Source: Ridgeia piscesae (lineage: Eukaryota; Annelida; Polychaeta; Sabellida; Siboglinidae). From it: 64,000 nt of DNA. The stretch covers positions 121,001-185,000 of the forward strand of contig JAODUO010000988.1 of assembly GCA_025642075.2 (NCBI GenBank), given 5' to 3'. The notes beneath the pieces are model-generated. The model saw only the letters and a list, made by a program, of their open reading frames with translations. It made no database searches and was not told the origin of the DNA. Within the stretch, counting starts at the first letter, position 1, and each line of letters begins with the position of its first letter. Below, piece after piece: positions 50,864 through 60,615 of this stretch. Both the position numbers and the translations under genes were made by a program.

Positions 50864-51418
50864 TTTCTACTGTGATTTATCCAAGACCACTAGCAAATAG
50901 CGTAGCTCCTCGCTAACGTAAAACACTTCCGACATTTGTAAACAACAGAAAAATAGTCCGGACTGACCTTCCTTTCGGTAGGCCCGCCCCTTGAAGCCTG
51001 TCAAAATCTGCTCTCGGGAAGTGTCACGTTTCGAATTTTTTCATTGGTTAAAAATCGTAATAATATAATTTCACCTTTTTATTACGAATGCAAATAAATA
51101 TTATTTGTTGACACATAGGACCGCTTTCGTGTATAATAAGATACCATATCTTTGTTTTTGCGCAGAAATGTCTAATAACGAAGAAAACCGAAAGAAACCA
51201 AAATTTTACATGGGCTAGATAGGAGGTAATCAAACCACTCGGCTTGGAATAAAGATGGCGTTACGCAGTGTTCTATGACGACGATTTAGGCACTGAAAAT
51301 ATTTTTTTTTCCCAGTTTGTCTGATAAGTGAATATGCTTCTTTCACCATTAATGTATACTTATATAGTATACATTTAGGTATATGGAATGTTACAGCTGT
51401 GTTTCAGTTCCCCTTTAA

Positions 51419-51960
51419 GTAAGACATTCGCGCGGTTGACTGAGATACTTGGCAAACATTTATCACCTAAACCCTACGTGATTACAGAACGGTTTCGATT
51501 CCATAAGAGAGACCAGAAAGGCGAAACAGTCGCGCAATATGTTGCAAAATTAGAAAGTTGTCAGAATATTGGGAATTGGAGACAACTTGGGAGATTCGCT
51601 TCGAGATAAACTAGGGGTGGCCTTCGAAATGAACAAACACAAAAGCTGTTGTTGTCAGAGAGAAACCGACGTTTGACTGTGCAGTGGAAATTTTGTAGCC
51701 GTAGAGCGGCTACGAATGATGCTGCTGAGCTTGGGAGCAGAGATGCTGCCGCTATACATGTCCAACCTAACAAAAAAGGACAGTACCGAAAACCATGTTC
51801 AGTAAGCATGGAATGGACATACTCCTGATGAATTCAGGTTCAGAGATGCACAGGTCACAAAAAACAGAAAGGACACGTCAAGCCAGCATGCCATTCAAAT
51901 GGGGGACTATATGAAAAAAAACGTTACCAGGGGGGAAATTCATCGCGGCACACTGGTGGG
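51419..51960 (+). pseudogene. Gypsy gag, C-terminal part with zinc-knuckle relic
   Basis: Starts KTFARLTEILGKHLSPKP, then ERFRFHKRDQKGETVAQYVA, a textbook Ty3/Gypsy Gag block. Further on are EAAELGSRDAAA-like residues and, near 51800-51890, a CCHC relic reading CSVSKHGHTPDE, FRFRDAQ, then QHA, where several expected cysteines are replaced. Frameshifts occur around 51600 and later. Confidence 0.7.
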
Positions 51961-52099
51961 GAACACACGGGGTTTCCCCAAAGTACACCCGTACACATCA
52001 TCGAAGATATGTATGACAGTGATGAGAATTTGGGTGCTTTGGAGATACATTCGAGAATAGATCACCCGAAAAATATTATTTGGGTGAGTCCAAAGGTCA

Positions 52100-52872
52100 A
52101 TGGAACTCCATTGCGGATGGAGCTAGATACAGGTTCAGCGTATCCGTGATAAACAAACAACAGTTTGATGAATACCTGGAGATGAAGACAAGATACACCC
52201 GGTGATCTTAAAGACCTATTTGGCAAGAAATCTTCCACTTGGGATGGGGATGTCGATGTGAATACAACGGACAACAACAAAGGTTTTTACTGTTTGTTGT
52301 CAAGAATGGAGGGCCCGGGTTTTTTGGGGCCAGTGGCTTAGTAAGATCAAGCTAGACTGGGAAATCCATCAAACACATTTCCCCAAAACAGGGAGATTGC
52401 AGAAACAATGGAGGAAAGAAATTGGGTTTTAAAAAGATTTGAAGTGTACTTGGGGCCATTAAAGGGGCCCTAAGGCAAAAACCCAATCTCAAGGAAGGGG
52501 CGACTCCAAATTTCACAAGGCCAGAAGAGTACCCTACCTAGTACGACTAAAAATCGACGCGGAATTGCAGAAACTGGGGACGAAGGATTTATTACCAAAG
52601 TCGATTGGAGCGATGGGAAAATCCCGGGCGTCGCAGTACCCAAGGCAAATGGTTTTATAAGATTATGGGGGATTTCAAGGGCACCATAATCCAGAATTGA
52701 AAGTAGATCAGTATCTTTTTACCTAGGATTGAAGATATCTTCGCTAATTCGCGGCTGGTGAGAAATTCACCAAGATCGATCTGGCCCCAAACATACTTAC
52801 AAATCGAAATGGAAGAGGAGTCAAAGAAGGCACCATCAACACGTACAAAGGTCTGTATCAATACAACAACTG
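52100..52872 (+). pseudogene. Gypsy protease and first part of reverse transcriptase
   Basis: ELDTGSA near 52121-52140 is the aspartic protease active site (D-T/S-G). At 52640-52800 are a GDFKGT-type string, DQYLLPRIEDIFANL and KFTKIDLAQTYLQIEMEEES-like residues, the RT fingers and palm (motif A, K-x-D-L). It breaks off after INTYKGLYQYN where a LINE is inserted. Many frameshifts. Confidence 0.7.
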
Positions 52873-54501
52873 TTTTTACTTTGCTTTTTCACTTTATTGC
52901 CTTAAAAAAAATATGCATTTTACAACTCATGATCACATCTAAAATATATGGGATGGTCTCAACAAAATGCAAAGGAATTTCCAGATGTATCCACTACAAG
53001 AACAATTCAACCGGGTGACATCAATAATGGCCACCGGCACAAAACTCCTGCTATAGCGAGATGTTTTACATGTTATACAACGGTATCTCCTTTGAGACGG
53101 AAGTACATGGAAGAACGTAGAGAGCGGGTGATCAGACTCAGTAGCGACAGCACGAGCCTTCTTCAAAATTGCATGGTCGATTATTTCGGAGAGCTTTGGT
53201 GTAGGTAAATCAATGATCTTGGCAGAAACATGTGAGATTTTCAGAAGCCTGTTACGGTTTTTCACAGAAAGAGCAGGGTAGTAACAAATGCTGCAGTAGG
53301 TTAAGAGAGGCTCAATTATGCTACGGTAAAGGCGTAGAAGAAGTAGTGGATCAACATAGAAAGCTCGTAACTTTCGAAGAACGTGCAGTCGCTGCTGAGA
53401 CTTCTTTTGCACGGCTGTAGCATGCTCTGTAAATGACAATTTTTCATATAATATAACACCGAGGTATTTGAATGAATCAACCTGTTCCACAGGTTCACCG
53501 TTGATGACAATAGGACTAATGACAGTTCTATTACGACGAAAGTCGATGCACATTTCTTTCGTTTTGGAAACATTCAGATGCAGAAAATTGTTACTGCACC
53601 AACTAGAGAAACGTACCACTGAAGAAAGATATGACTGGTATGAGGCAAAATCATTCAAAAGAGCGAGCATGGCTGTATCATCAGAAAACCTCACAAATTG
53701 GGTAGATGAATCAACACTACGACAGTCATTTGTATACAAGGTGTACAAAAATGGACTCAGAACACAACCCTGAGGCGCACCTGTGTTGCTAACAAGCACT
53801 GTTGACTTTATGTCACCCACTCGAACACACTGCGGGCGATTACTTAAGAAATTGAAAACCCAGTGAACAAGTGCGGCTGGAACTTCTAGTTTCTGTAGTT
53901 TATCAATCATGACATGCCTTTGTATTGTGTTTAATGCTGAACTGAAATCTATAAATAAGATTCGAGCATAGTTACCAGCTGTCTCCATGTGTTCAAATAG
54001 TTTGTGTAGAAGGCAAGCTATTGCATCGTCAGTGCCTCTTCTGGAACGGTAAGCGAATTGATATGGGTCCAGTTGAGATTGAACATGTGGGAGAATGTGA
54101 GACAAAATCAGTCTTTCAAAACATTTCATGACGATGGACGTTAGGGCCACAGGTCTGAAGTGGTTTAACTCTGACGGTGATGACATTTTAGGGACGGGTA
54201 CCACTACAGACGTTTTCCAGATGGTTGGAATCACACCTATATCCACAGACTGTTTAAACAGTGGCTGAAATACCGGACCTAACTCAATTGCACACTCTTT
54301 AAGTAAGCGGCCTGGAATGCCATCTGGACCAGGAGCTTTATTAGCCTTACACTTTTTGAATTGATTTGTGACATCCACGGTAGAAATGTCAATATCACCT
54401 GGTACGGGTAAAGGGCCAGCAGCTAGGAGCGACTCACACTCAATAGAAAAATCATGGCTGTCAAAATCTGTTATAAAACAAATTTAAGTCTCAAGCAAAG
54501 A
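52873..54501 (-). mobile_element. 5'-truncated LINE (jockey/CR1-like) inserted in the Gypsy RT
   Basis: Flanked by AACAACTG at 52865-52872 and 54502-54509, an 8-bp direct repeat taken as the target-site duplication. On the minus strand it begins part-way into ORF2 and ends with a short 3'UTR containing AATAAA and an A-rich tail (GTGAAAAAGCAAAGTAAAAA) abutting the duplication. Truncation at the 5' side and the A-rich 3' end fit target-primed reverse transcription. Confidence 0.8.
52939..54480 (-). CDS. LINE reverse transcriptase, open frame of about 479 codons from first ATG
   Basis: This frame opens before the first ATG (54378), reading SHDFSIECESLLAAGPLP upstream. It holds all RT blocks: KAPGPDGIPGRLLKE, FRPVALTSIVMKCFERLI, motif A ILFIDFSSALNT, motif B TGAPQGCVLSPFLYTLYTND, motif C VRFSDDTA (FSDD in place of the more usual FADD), and FKYLGVIL. 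It ends after a C-terminal region with LPSQRRYRCI. No stop or frameshift interrupts it, so the insertion is younger than the Gypsy host. The endonuclease domain is absent because of the 5' truncation, so it is unlikely to be autonomous. Clade between jockey, CR1 and Rex1 is not resolved. Confidence 0.85.
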   Translation of the reverse strand, partial: CFITDFDSHDFSIECESLLAAGPLPVPGDIDISTVDVTNQFKKCKANKAPGPDGIPGRLLKECAIELGPVFQPLFKQSVDIGVIPTIWKTSVVVPVPKMSSPSELNHFRPVALTSIVMKCFERLILSHILPHVQSQLDPYQFAYRSRRGTDDAIACLLHKLFEHMETAGNYARILFIDFSSALNTIQRHVMIDKLQKLEVPAALVHWVFNFLSNRPQCVRVGDIKSTVLVSNTGAPQGCVLSPFLYTLYTNDCRSVDSSTQFVRFSDDTAMLALLNDFASYQSYLSSVVRFSSWCSNNFLHLNVSKTKEMCIDFRRNRTVISPIVINGEPVEQVDSFKYLGVILYEKLSFTEHATAVQKKSQQRLHVLRKLRAFYVDPLLLLRLYRSIIEPLLTYCSICYYPALSVKNRNRLLKISHVSAKIIDLPTPKLSEIIDHAILKKARAVATESDHPLSTFFHVLPSQRRYRCITCKTSRYSRSFVPVAIIDVTRLNCSCSGYIWKFLCILLRPSHIF

Positions 54502-54509
54502 AACAACTG

Positions 54510-55008
54510 CACCTGCAATCTGGCAAAGAACGATAGACCAGATATTGTAGAATCTTCCAGGAACACAAGTGATTTTGGATGACATCATAATCACGGGGAA
54601 AACTGACCAAGAGCACTTAGAGAACTTGCACCAAGTTCTTGACGAACGTCTGCGCGACTACAACATGAGAGCTGAAATAATAAATGTGAGTTCTTCAAGG
54701 AATCAATCACATACTGCGGACACAGAATTGACAAACAAGGACTCCACAAGATGCCTGACAAGACTGACGCTGTAGTAAATGCACCCAGACCGACGGATGT
54801 GACACAGCTGAGGGCGTACCCTGACCTACTGAATTACTATAATCGATGTTTGCCCAATCTGTCCTCAGTAGTGTGGCCACTGAACCAGATGTCGGAGAAG
54901 GGAAGAAAGTGGCGGTGGACTGAAAAGTGCGAGAAAGCATTCTTGGAAACAAAGCGCATCAACAACTCCGATCAGGTGTTAACACATTATGACCCGCAAT
55001 TGCCAATA
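54510..55008 (+). pseudogene. Gypsy reverse transcriptase, second part
   Basis: APAIWQRTIDQ-type residues resume straight after the LINE, then VILDDIIITGKTDQEHLENL (motif C, LDD), RAYPDLLNYYNRCLPNL, RKWRWTEKCEKAF and LTHYDPQLPI (RT thumb and connection). It needs several frame changes. About 20 bases of Gypsy sequence (the FGVAS part) are missing at the LINE junction. Confidence 0.72.
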
Positions 55009-55701
55009 GGGCGTGCAAGTCTCGCGCGCGAAAACGAGGCTGGGGGCAATTGGGGGCAGGAGGTCCATTTACTCCATGTTAACATATAGGACATAGTTTT
55101 GTTTTGGTCGAAATAATCGAACTGTCCGGAAATAGCGTATTTCAGTTATATTGTCCAAAGGATTATTACAAGCAGAAGCAGTGGAACACTTTGCCGGTGG
55201 CAATGATCACGGAAATCATGAATTTTAATCGATTATTATGGTGGTTGCCATGGCAATAGCGGCAAGTACTTGTGTTTGGCGATCTTGACTAATAATGAAC
55301 AGTGCCAGTTTTCGCACAGTACAACCTGTTTGGGCCAAACGTATACATGTGTTATGATTATGTGCATTTAGACAACTTGTCGGATATAAATGCTTATCGA
55401 AACCACAACGTACAGCAATGTAAAACGCAAATCCCGTAAAGGACACATACAGCCTAGCATCGTGTCGATTATCTGCACTACGTAAATCACTATGTGCCTA
55501 TGATAGTGTGGTAAACTCAATATTAAATCGGACATTTAAGATAAGAAACGTATAAGACGAGATATTTATGAACTGATTTTCCTAGTATTCATCAGTCGGA
55601 AGCGAAAAACTGTCATCCATCGTTAGAATAGTATTCTTGTGTCCAGTCCCCAATTAGTCTCGCTTAGTCCCCAATAAGCTCCAGTCGCGCGGAGTCACGC
55701 C
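55009..55701. other. 0.7-kb segment of uncertain origin between Gypsy RT and RNase H
   Basis: No Gypsy coding sequence here. The left edge has GGCGTGCAAG and AATTGGGGGCAGG; the right edge, in reverse complement, has GGCGTGACTC and AATTGGGGACTGG, a weak inverted similarity that could mark a decayed MITE. The flanking Gypsy pieces also overlap slightly (YDPQLPI versus YRDPLAGPIELEC), so recombination between two Gypsy copies is an alternative. Confidence 0.3.
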
Positions 55702-57182
55702 ATGTATCGTGACCCACTTGCAGGCCCTATAGAGTTGGAATGTGACGCATCAGCTTACGGGATTGGCGCCGTGTTGTCTCACGTAATGGAAGATGGAACT
55801 GACAGACCAATCGGATTCGTGTCACGTTCACTAACACCCGCAGAACGTAACTACGCTCAAATTGACAAGGAAGCACTTGCGTTGATTTGGGTTGTGATGA
55901 CATTTCACTCGTACCTATATGGTCGCCACTTCACATTAGTGACGGACCATCAGCCTTTGCTGTCCATTCTTAGTCCAAGCAAGGGAGTGTCAACAATGAC
56001 ATCTGCTAGACTTCAGCGCTACGCAGTGTTCTTGTCTGGAATGGACTATGAAATACAGTTTCGGAATACTTCCAGACATGCGAACGCTGATGCATTATCA
56101 CGTCATCCAATGGAGGAAGCTTACCAACAGGATGAAGAAGTCATCGATCCAGTGGAAGTCTTCCACATATCTCAAGTGGACGCAATTTCAGTGTCCAGTG
56201 CTCGAATAAGACGTGAGACACAGAATGATCCAATTCTGTCGAAGGTATATACTCAAACCTTGGATGGCTGGACCTATGTAGATGACAAGAAAATCCTCAT
56301 TACTATACGCGTCGGCACGAACTTTCCCTGCAACAGGGATGTCTTATGTGGGGAATCAGGGTAAACATTCCAGCTAAACTTCGCCCGCAGGTTCTGCACT
56401 TGCTACACGAAAGGCACGTAGGAGTGGTCAAGAGGAAATCCCTGGCCAGAACTCATGTGTGGTGGCCGGGGGTTGACAGTGACATTGAACAGATGGCAAT
56501 AGGGTGCCCATGGTGTCAAAGCGTACAGAAGATGCCTGCACATGCCCCTTTTACACCCTTGGCAACGTGTGCATGTTGACTATGCCGGCCCCTTTCAAGG
56601 AATTATGTTTCTCATCATGATGGATGTACACTCGAAATGGCCCGAGGTGATCAGCACGCAGTCGACAACCTCTGTAAAGACCTTCGAAATTCTACGAAGT
56701 ATATTCGCTCGTAACGGTCTGCCCGAGATTCTGATAAGTGACAATGGACCGCAGTTTACGTCAGAAGAATTTGATCAGTTCACCAAAACCAATGGAATTA
56801 AACACCTGAAATCTGCACCTTTTCATCCTGCAACCAACGGATTGGCGGAAAGATTTGTGTAGACTTTACTTTCAAACAGTCTCTTCGCGCAATGAAATGG
56901 GAAGCCCGTTCTGTCGAAAGGAAACTGGCAAATTTCCTAATGGCATACAGAAATGCCCCACACGCCACAACCAATGAAACGCCCGCAAAGTTGTTTTACG
57001 GAAGAAATCTTCGCACTCGACTAGATGCACTGAAACCAGATTTACGCCGGGACATGGCTGCGAATCAGATGCCACAAGTAATTCGTCCAAAATGGTGTGA
57101 TCACTGTACAGCCTGCTATGTAGCATACGTTTTATACCGGGTTTGGATCACTCAACTGAAATACACTTGCAAACTGCTATAA
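55702..57182 (+). pseudogene. Gypsy RNase H and integrase
   Basis: 220 open codons carry RNase H with all catalytic contexts: ELECDASAYGIGAVLSH, AQIDKEALALIW, LVTDHQPLL and ANADALSRHP. A frameshift near 56350 leads into the integrase zinc-binding part (HLLHERHVGVVKRKSLARTH, GCPWCQ). Another near 56560 leads into the core with its three acids in VDYAGPFQG, ISDNGPQFTSEEF and ATNGLAERF. A third, near 56865, leads into KLANFLMAYRNAPHATTNET and TPAKLFYGRNLRTRLD. Less decayed than the 5' parts of the element. Confidence 0.85.
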
Positions 57183-58517
57183 CCTTATAGTTTGTCAGAT
57201 ATATTTGTAAAAAAAATATTTTTTGGCCTTATTGTAGTGTGACATTGAGATGGATATGACATTGAAATAGCATTGTATATCCAATATTACCTATATTATT
57301 TGGTCTATTTTCAGGATTATTTATCGGACTTTTAGCAACTTATTTCTATTCAACTATCATTAAGGCTCAGCAAAGCAAATTGTTCTGCACCCATGATGGA
57401 TACTAGTGTACTCTTAACATAATTTACTATTTTCTTGTGAGACTTTTCAGTAACGTATTTTATATAAGTATTTATACACGTTAACTGGCTCAGTACAAAA
57501 ACCGTTTTGCGACGGGCTTCAATATAACTTTTACATATTCTTTATTTACAGATTGACATATAGTACATATTTCTATAGCAGATATGTTTGTCAACCTTAA
57601 TACATCTCTTGGCTATGTTTCTCTGTAAAATAATATATTAAAAACGAACCAGTCACCATAAGCAGCGTATTGGTTAGCATTGGTATTCTTCAAAGTTCAA
57701 AGATGCAGTTAGCTTATGTATTAGATTACTAAGAAAAGGCCGTCTTTGTGTAAGCGCAATCCTCAAACAATGGGCGGTAAATTCGAAACGACTTAGCTAC
57801 AATGCGATTTGTATGAAATGTTCATGGTCTTATTAAATATTTCTCTAACTACTAGCCAAACTTTAGAAAACTTCCTCAACATGCTACAAAGATATAATTA
57901 TCAGAACATATCGCATATTCACTCATCAAAATTAAATAACTCACAATTTTACAGTTCACACGGTGGCATTCTCTGTCATCTTGGGTCTCCAAAAATGTGA
58001 TTTCACCATCATATGATTAATACGAGGTTTTTAAAAGGAGTTTCCCTGGGCCTCCCCCAATGAGCAGAAAAGTATAGTGGACACAAATTACAGCCGACCT
58101 ACCGACGCGCCTCTGACGGATTTGCAGGTCCTTACCATTGTTTCAGGGCCTAGAAAATATTGAAAATGTCGAAGATCGTTAGGAAAGAAATTTTACTTCC
58201 GCAGATACTCATAATGTTACGCGAAAATTGTAAATTTATTACAAAAAAATACGAATCGATCATATTCCCATTTGTTTCTCCAAAACTTGCCCCCAGTCTG
58301 CGGCTTCGGCGAGTGTCCAATCCTCTGGAATATATAATTTTGCACTTAAATGACACTGGTCCCGTGGCTATAGATAAAATATGTATACCGTTTAAATGAT
58401 GAACTGGTAGCTGAATGGGAAGTAATAGGTATACGTCCTTGTATCCCAGACAATGTACATTGTATAAGTATCCACTGTGTGGCGCATTGTATAACTGCTA
58501 AATAATTTATCCGACCT
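57183..58517. other. AT-rich spacer, no LTR recognised
   Basis: I looked for a terminal repeat matching sequence upstream of gag (44664-44820) and saw none. Short ORFs only. Confidence 0.4.
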
Positions 58518-58946
58518 CATAGAGGTGTCAGTTAGTCCGGCAGTGAAAAGCCTTTTTGAAGATGGACGGTACACGATTTGTTTTTGCATTTTAGGTCCTA
58601 AACCTCTAGATCAACACTCCGACTGGTGCCACACTGGAACCCTTGAGCGTTTTTGTATAAACCCATTAATATGTAAATTAGTTACCACCATTGAAAGAGT
58701 CTGCTACTTTCCTGAATATTTCGAATGAGTGGAGTTGCTTAGGGGAATGATCATGACACGCATAGACCAACTATTCCAAAGTTGGCACAGTTGCACCTTA
58801 CCGATTTTAAAGGTCAAGGTTAGGCCTATATTTTATTACTTTTAACTAAACAACACTAACAGCGACACGGAACGTCAACGTACGTAGCTGCCGACGTCAG
58901 AGGCGTTCACTTGGAGCACCTGTGCAAGTGCTCGCTCGTGTGCGTG
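58518..58946 (+). repeat. Dispersed repeat, copy 2
   Basis: Near-identical to 41783-42228, same orientation, also ending at a GT-rich tract. Confidence 0.85.
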
Positions 58947-59140
58947 CGTGCGTGTGTGTGTGTGTGCATGCGTGCGTGCGTGCGTGCGTGCTTGTGTATG
59001 TTTGTGTGTATATATGTGTTTATATGTGTGTGTATTTGGAGTATGTGTATTGTGTGTATGTGCGTGCGTGGCCTTATGTGTGTGCGTGTGTGCATGCGTG
59101 CGTGTTATTATATGTGCGCATGCCTGTGTATTTGTGAGTG
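58940..59140. repeat. Degenerate (GT)n/GTGC tract at the end of repeat copy 2
   Basis: GTGC, GTGT and TATGTGT variants; more eroded than the tract after copy 1. Confidence 0.88.
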
Positions 59141-59439
59141 TTCACCAGCTATGTGAAGTGGTTATGTCCAGGCTTACATTTTCTTACAAGGTTACCCCAA
59201 GAAGATTAAAAGTCTGACTCTTTCAATTATGGTTTCATGTATTTCAAGGCGAAGATTATTCACTTGTTAGCATTTTTATGCAGTATATGCTTGGATTTCA
59301 TTACGTTTAATGACAGTTTGTTACATTTCAGCCATTCGCTTATCGTATTTAGTTCCATGTATAAGTGTTGCTGTGAGTCTCGAAATTTCCCCTTGTCTTC
59401 CTTACCTCCTTCCCACAACTCCTCCCTCTCCCATCTACA

Positions 59440-59620
59440 TCTCTCACTCACTCACTCACTCACTCACTCACTCACTCACTCACTCACTCACTCACTCACT
59501 CACCACCACTCACTCACTCACTCACTCACTCACTCACTCACTCACTCACTCACTCACTCACTAACCTACCTACCCACTCACTCACTCGCTCATTCATTCA
59601 CTCACTCAATTCTCACTCAC
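59440..59620. repeat. (CACT)n tetranucleotide microsatellite
   Basis: CTCACTCACTCACT runs from about 59445 to 59620 with a few interruptions. Confidence 0.93.
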
Positions 59621-59624
59621 TCAC

Positions 59625-60190
59625 TCTGTTCCTCCCTCTCTTTCTCTCTTTCTCTCTCTTACCAAACATCACTCTCACGATCCCTTTGTCTCCCCTCCCC
59701 TTTCTCTCACCAGACCTCTCACAATTGTTCCTTACGTTTTATCATCGGTCCCTTCCTCCCTGTATGCGTTTTCTAGTCATATCTCCTTTCCTATGTTCAC
59801 CCTCTCTCCCTATCTTCGTCTTCTCCCTTTCCCATTCCTTGTTTGCTTAGGTCAACTCCTCACTCTCTCTGCCACTCTTCGTGCGCAATGTACGTCCTTC
59901 GTGCCTCCCTCATTCTCTGCCTCTCTGTCTCCCACCCTCCCTCCCTCCCTCCTTCCCTCCTTGTCTCTTTCCCTCCCTCTCTCCTTCCCCTCCATCCTTC
60001 CCTCCCTCCTCTCCCTCCCTCACTCCCTCCGTCCCTCTCTTATTCCCTCCTTCCCTCCTTCCCCACCCTCCTTCCTACACCCTCTTTCCCTTCCTTCCTT
60101 TCTCCCTTCCTCCCTCCCTCTCTCACCTTTCCATGCCTTCCTTCGTCTTACCCCTCCCTCCTCTCCATCCTCACCTACTCCCTCTTTCCA
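59625..60190 (+). repeat. Polypyrimidine tract
   Basis: Plus strand is mostly C/T (CCCTCCCTCCCT and TCTCTTTCTC types). Long ORFs of S, P, L and F here are compositional. Confidence 0.9.
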
Positions 60191-60335
60191 TAAACGTCTA
60201 TACGACAACTGTTGCATTATGTGGTCTCCGTTTCTTTCGACATTCCTCTTGATTTTAATATTCCCTTTCCATCGACCTTCCCATATACCTGCTCATTACT
60301 TTCGGTCATACATTCCCACCTACATCTTACGTTTG

Positions 60336-60337
<2 letters not shown>

Positions 60338-60378
<41 letters not shown>

Positions 60379-60379
60379 C
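60338..60379. repeat. (AAC)n trinucleotide microsatellite
   Basis: About 14 CAA units. Confidence 0.95.
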
Positions 60380-60615
60380 TCAATTCCTATAATATTCTTA
60401 AAATATATTCAAAGTTGCAAATACAATACGGGTTTGTAGAATATTGCGATAATACTTGGAAAGGGTGCATTAGCGATGCAACGGTTTCGCTACTGATGTT
60501 GCGAATGCTTAAAATGTTGATCGAACTGCAATATCGTCATGTTTGTTGGGCTGCTGCCTGCAATCAAATGTACATTACTCGATGCTGAGCTCACACAACT
60601 TCCAGCCTTCATGCT

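Larger units (their letters stand above)
45021..51418. mobile_element. 6.4-kb TTAA-flanked DNA element inside the Gypsy gag
   Basis: TTAA at 45021-45024 and 51415-51418 flank the body. The ends are AGGGGGAGTGAAGCGGCTG and, in reverse complement, AGGGGAACTGAAACACAGCTG, an imperfect terminal inverted repeat. Gypsy gag is continuous across the outside: CAPAKP on the left, KTFARLTEILGKHLSPKP on the right. Each end carries an AAGATGGC motif pointing outward about 135-160 bp from the terminus. TTAA targets suggest a Kolobok- or piggyBac-like mover. Content: a P2X7-ballast-like ORF, an acidic ORF and a SINE-like repeat; no transposase recognised. Confidence 0.65.
44820..57182 (+). mobile_element. 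Ty3/Gypsy retrotransposon remnant, split by nested insertions
   Basis: Plus-strand pieces in the correct order form one gag-pol: gag N-part 44820-45020, gag C-part with zinc-knuckle relics 51419-51960, protease near 52120, RT 52600-52872 and 54510-55008, RNase H and integrase 55702-57182. The breaks are a TTAA-flanked element (45021-51418), a LINE (52873-54501) and a 0.7-kb segment (55009-55701). No LTRs were recognised on either side. Frameshifts occur in nearly every part, so it is dead. Confidence 0.85.

Noticed and set aside
59237..60338. ORFs of 180 codons in the CACT and pyrimidine tracts
   Set aside because: Low-complexity translation of simple repeats.
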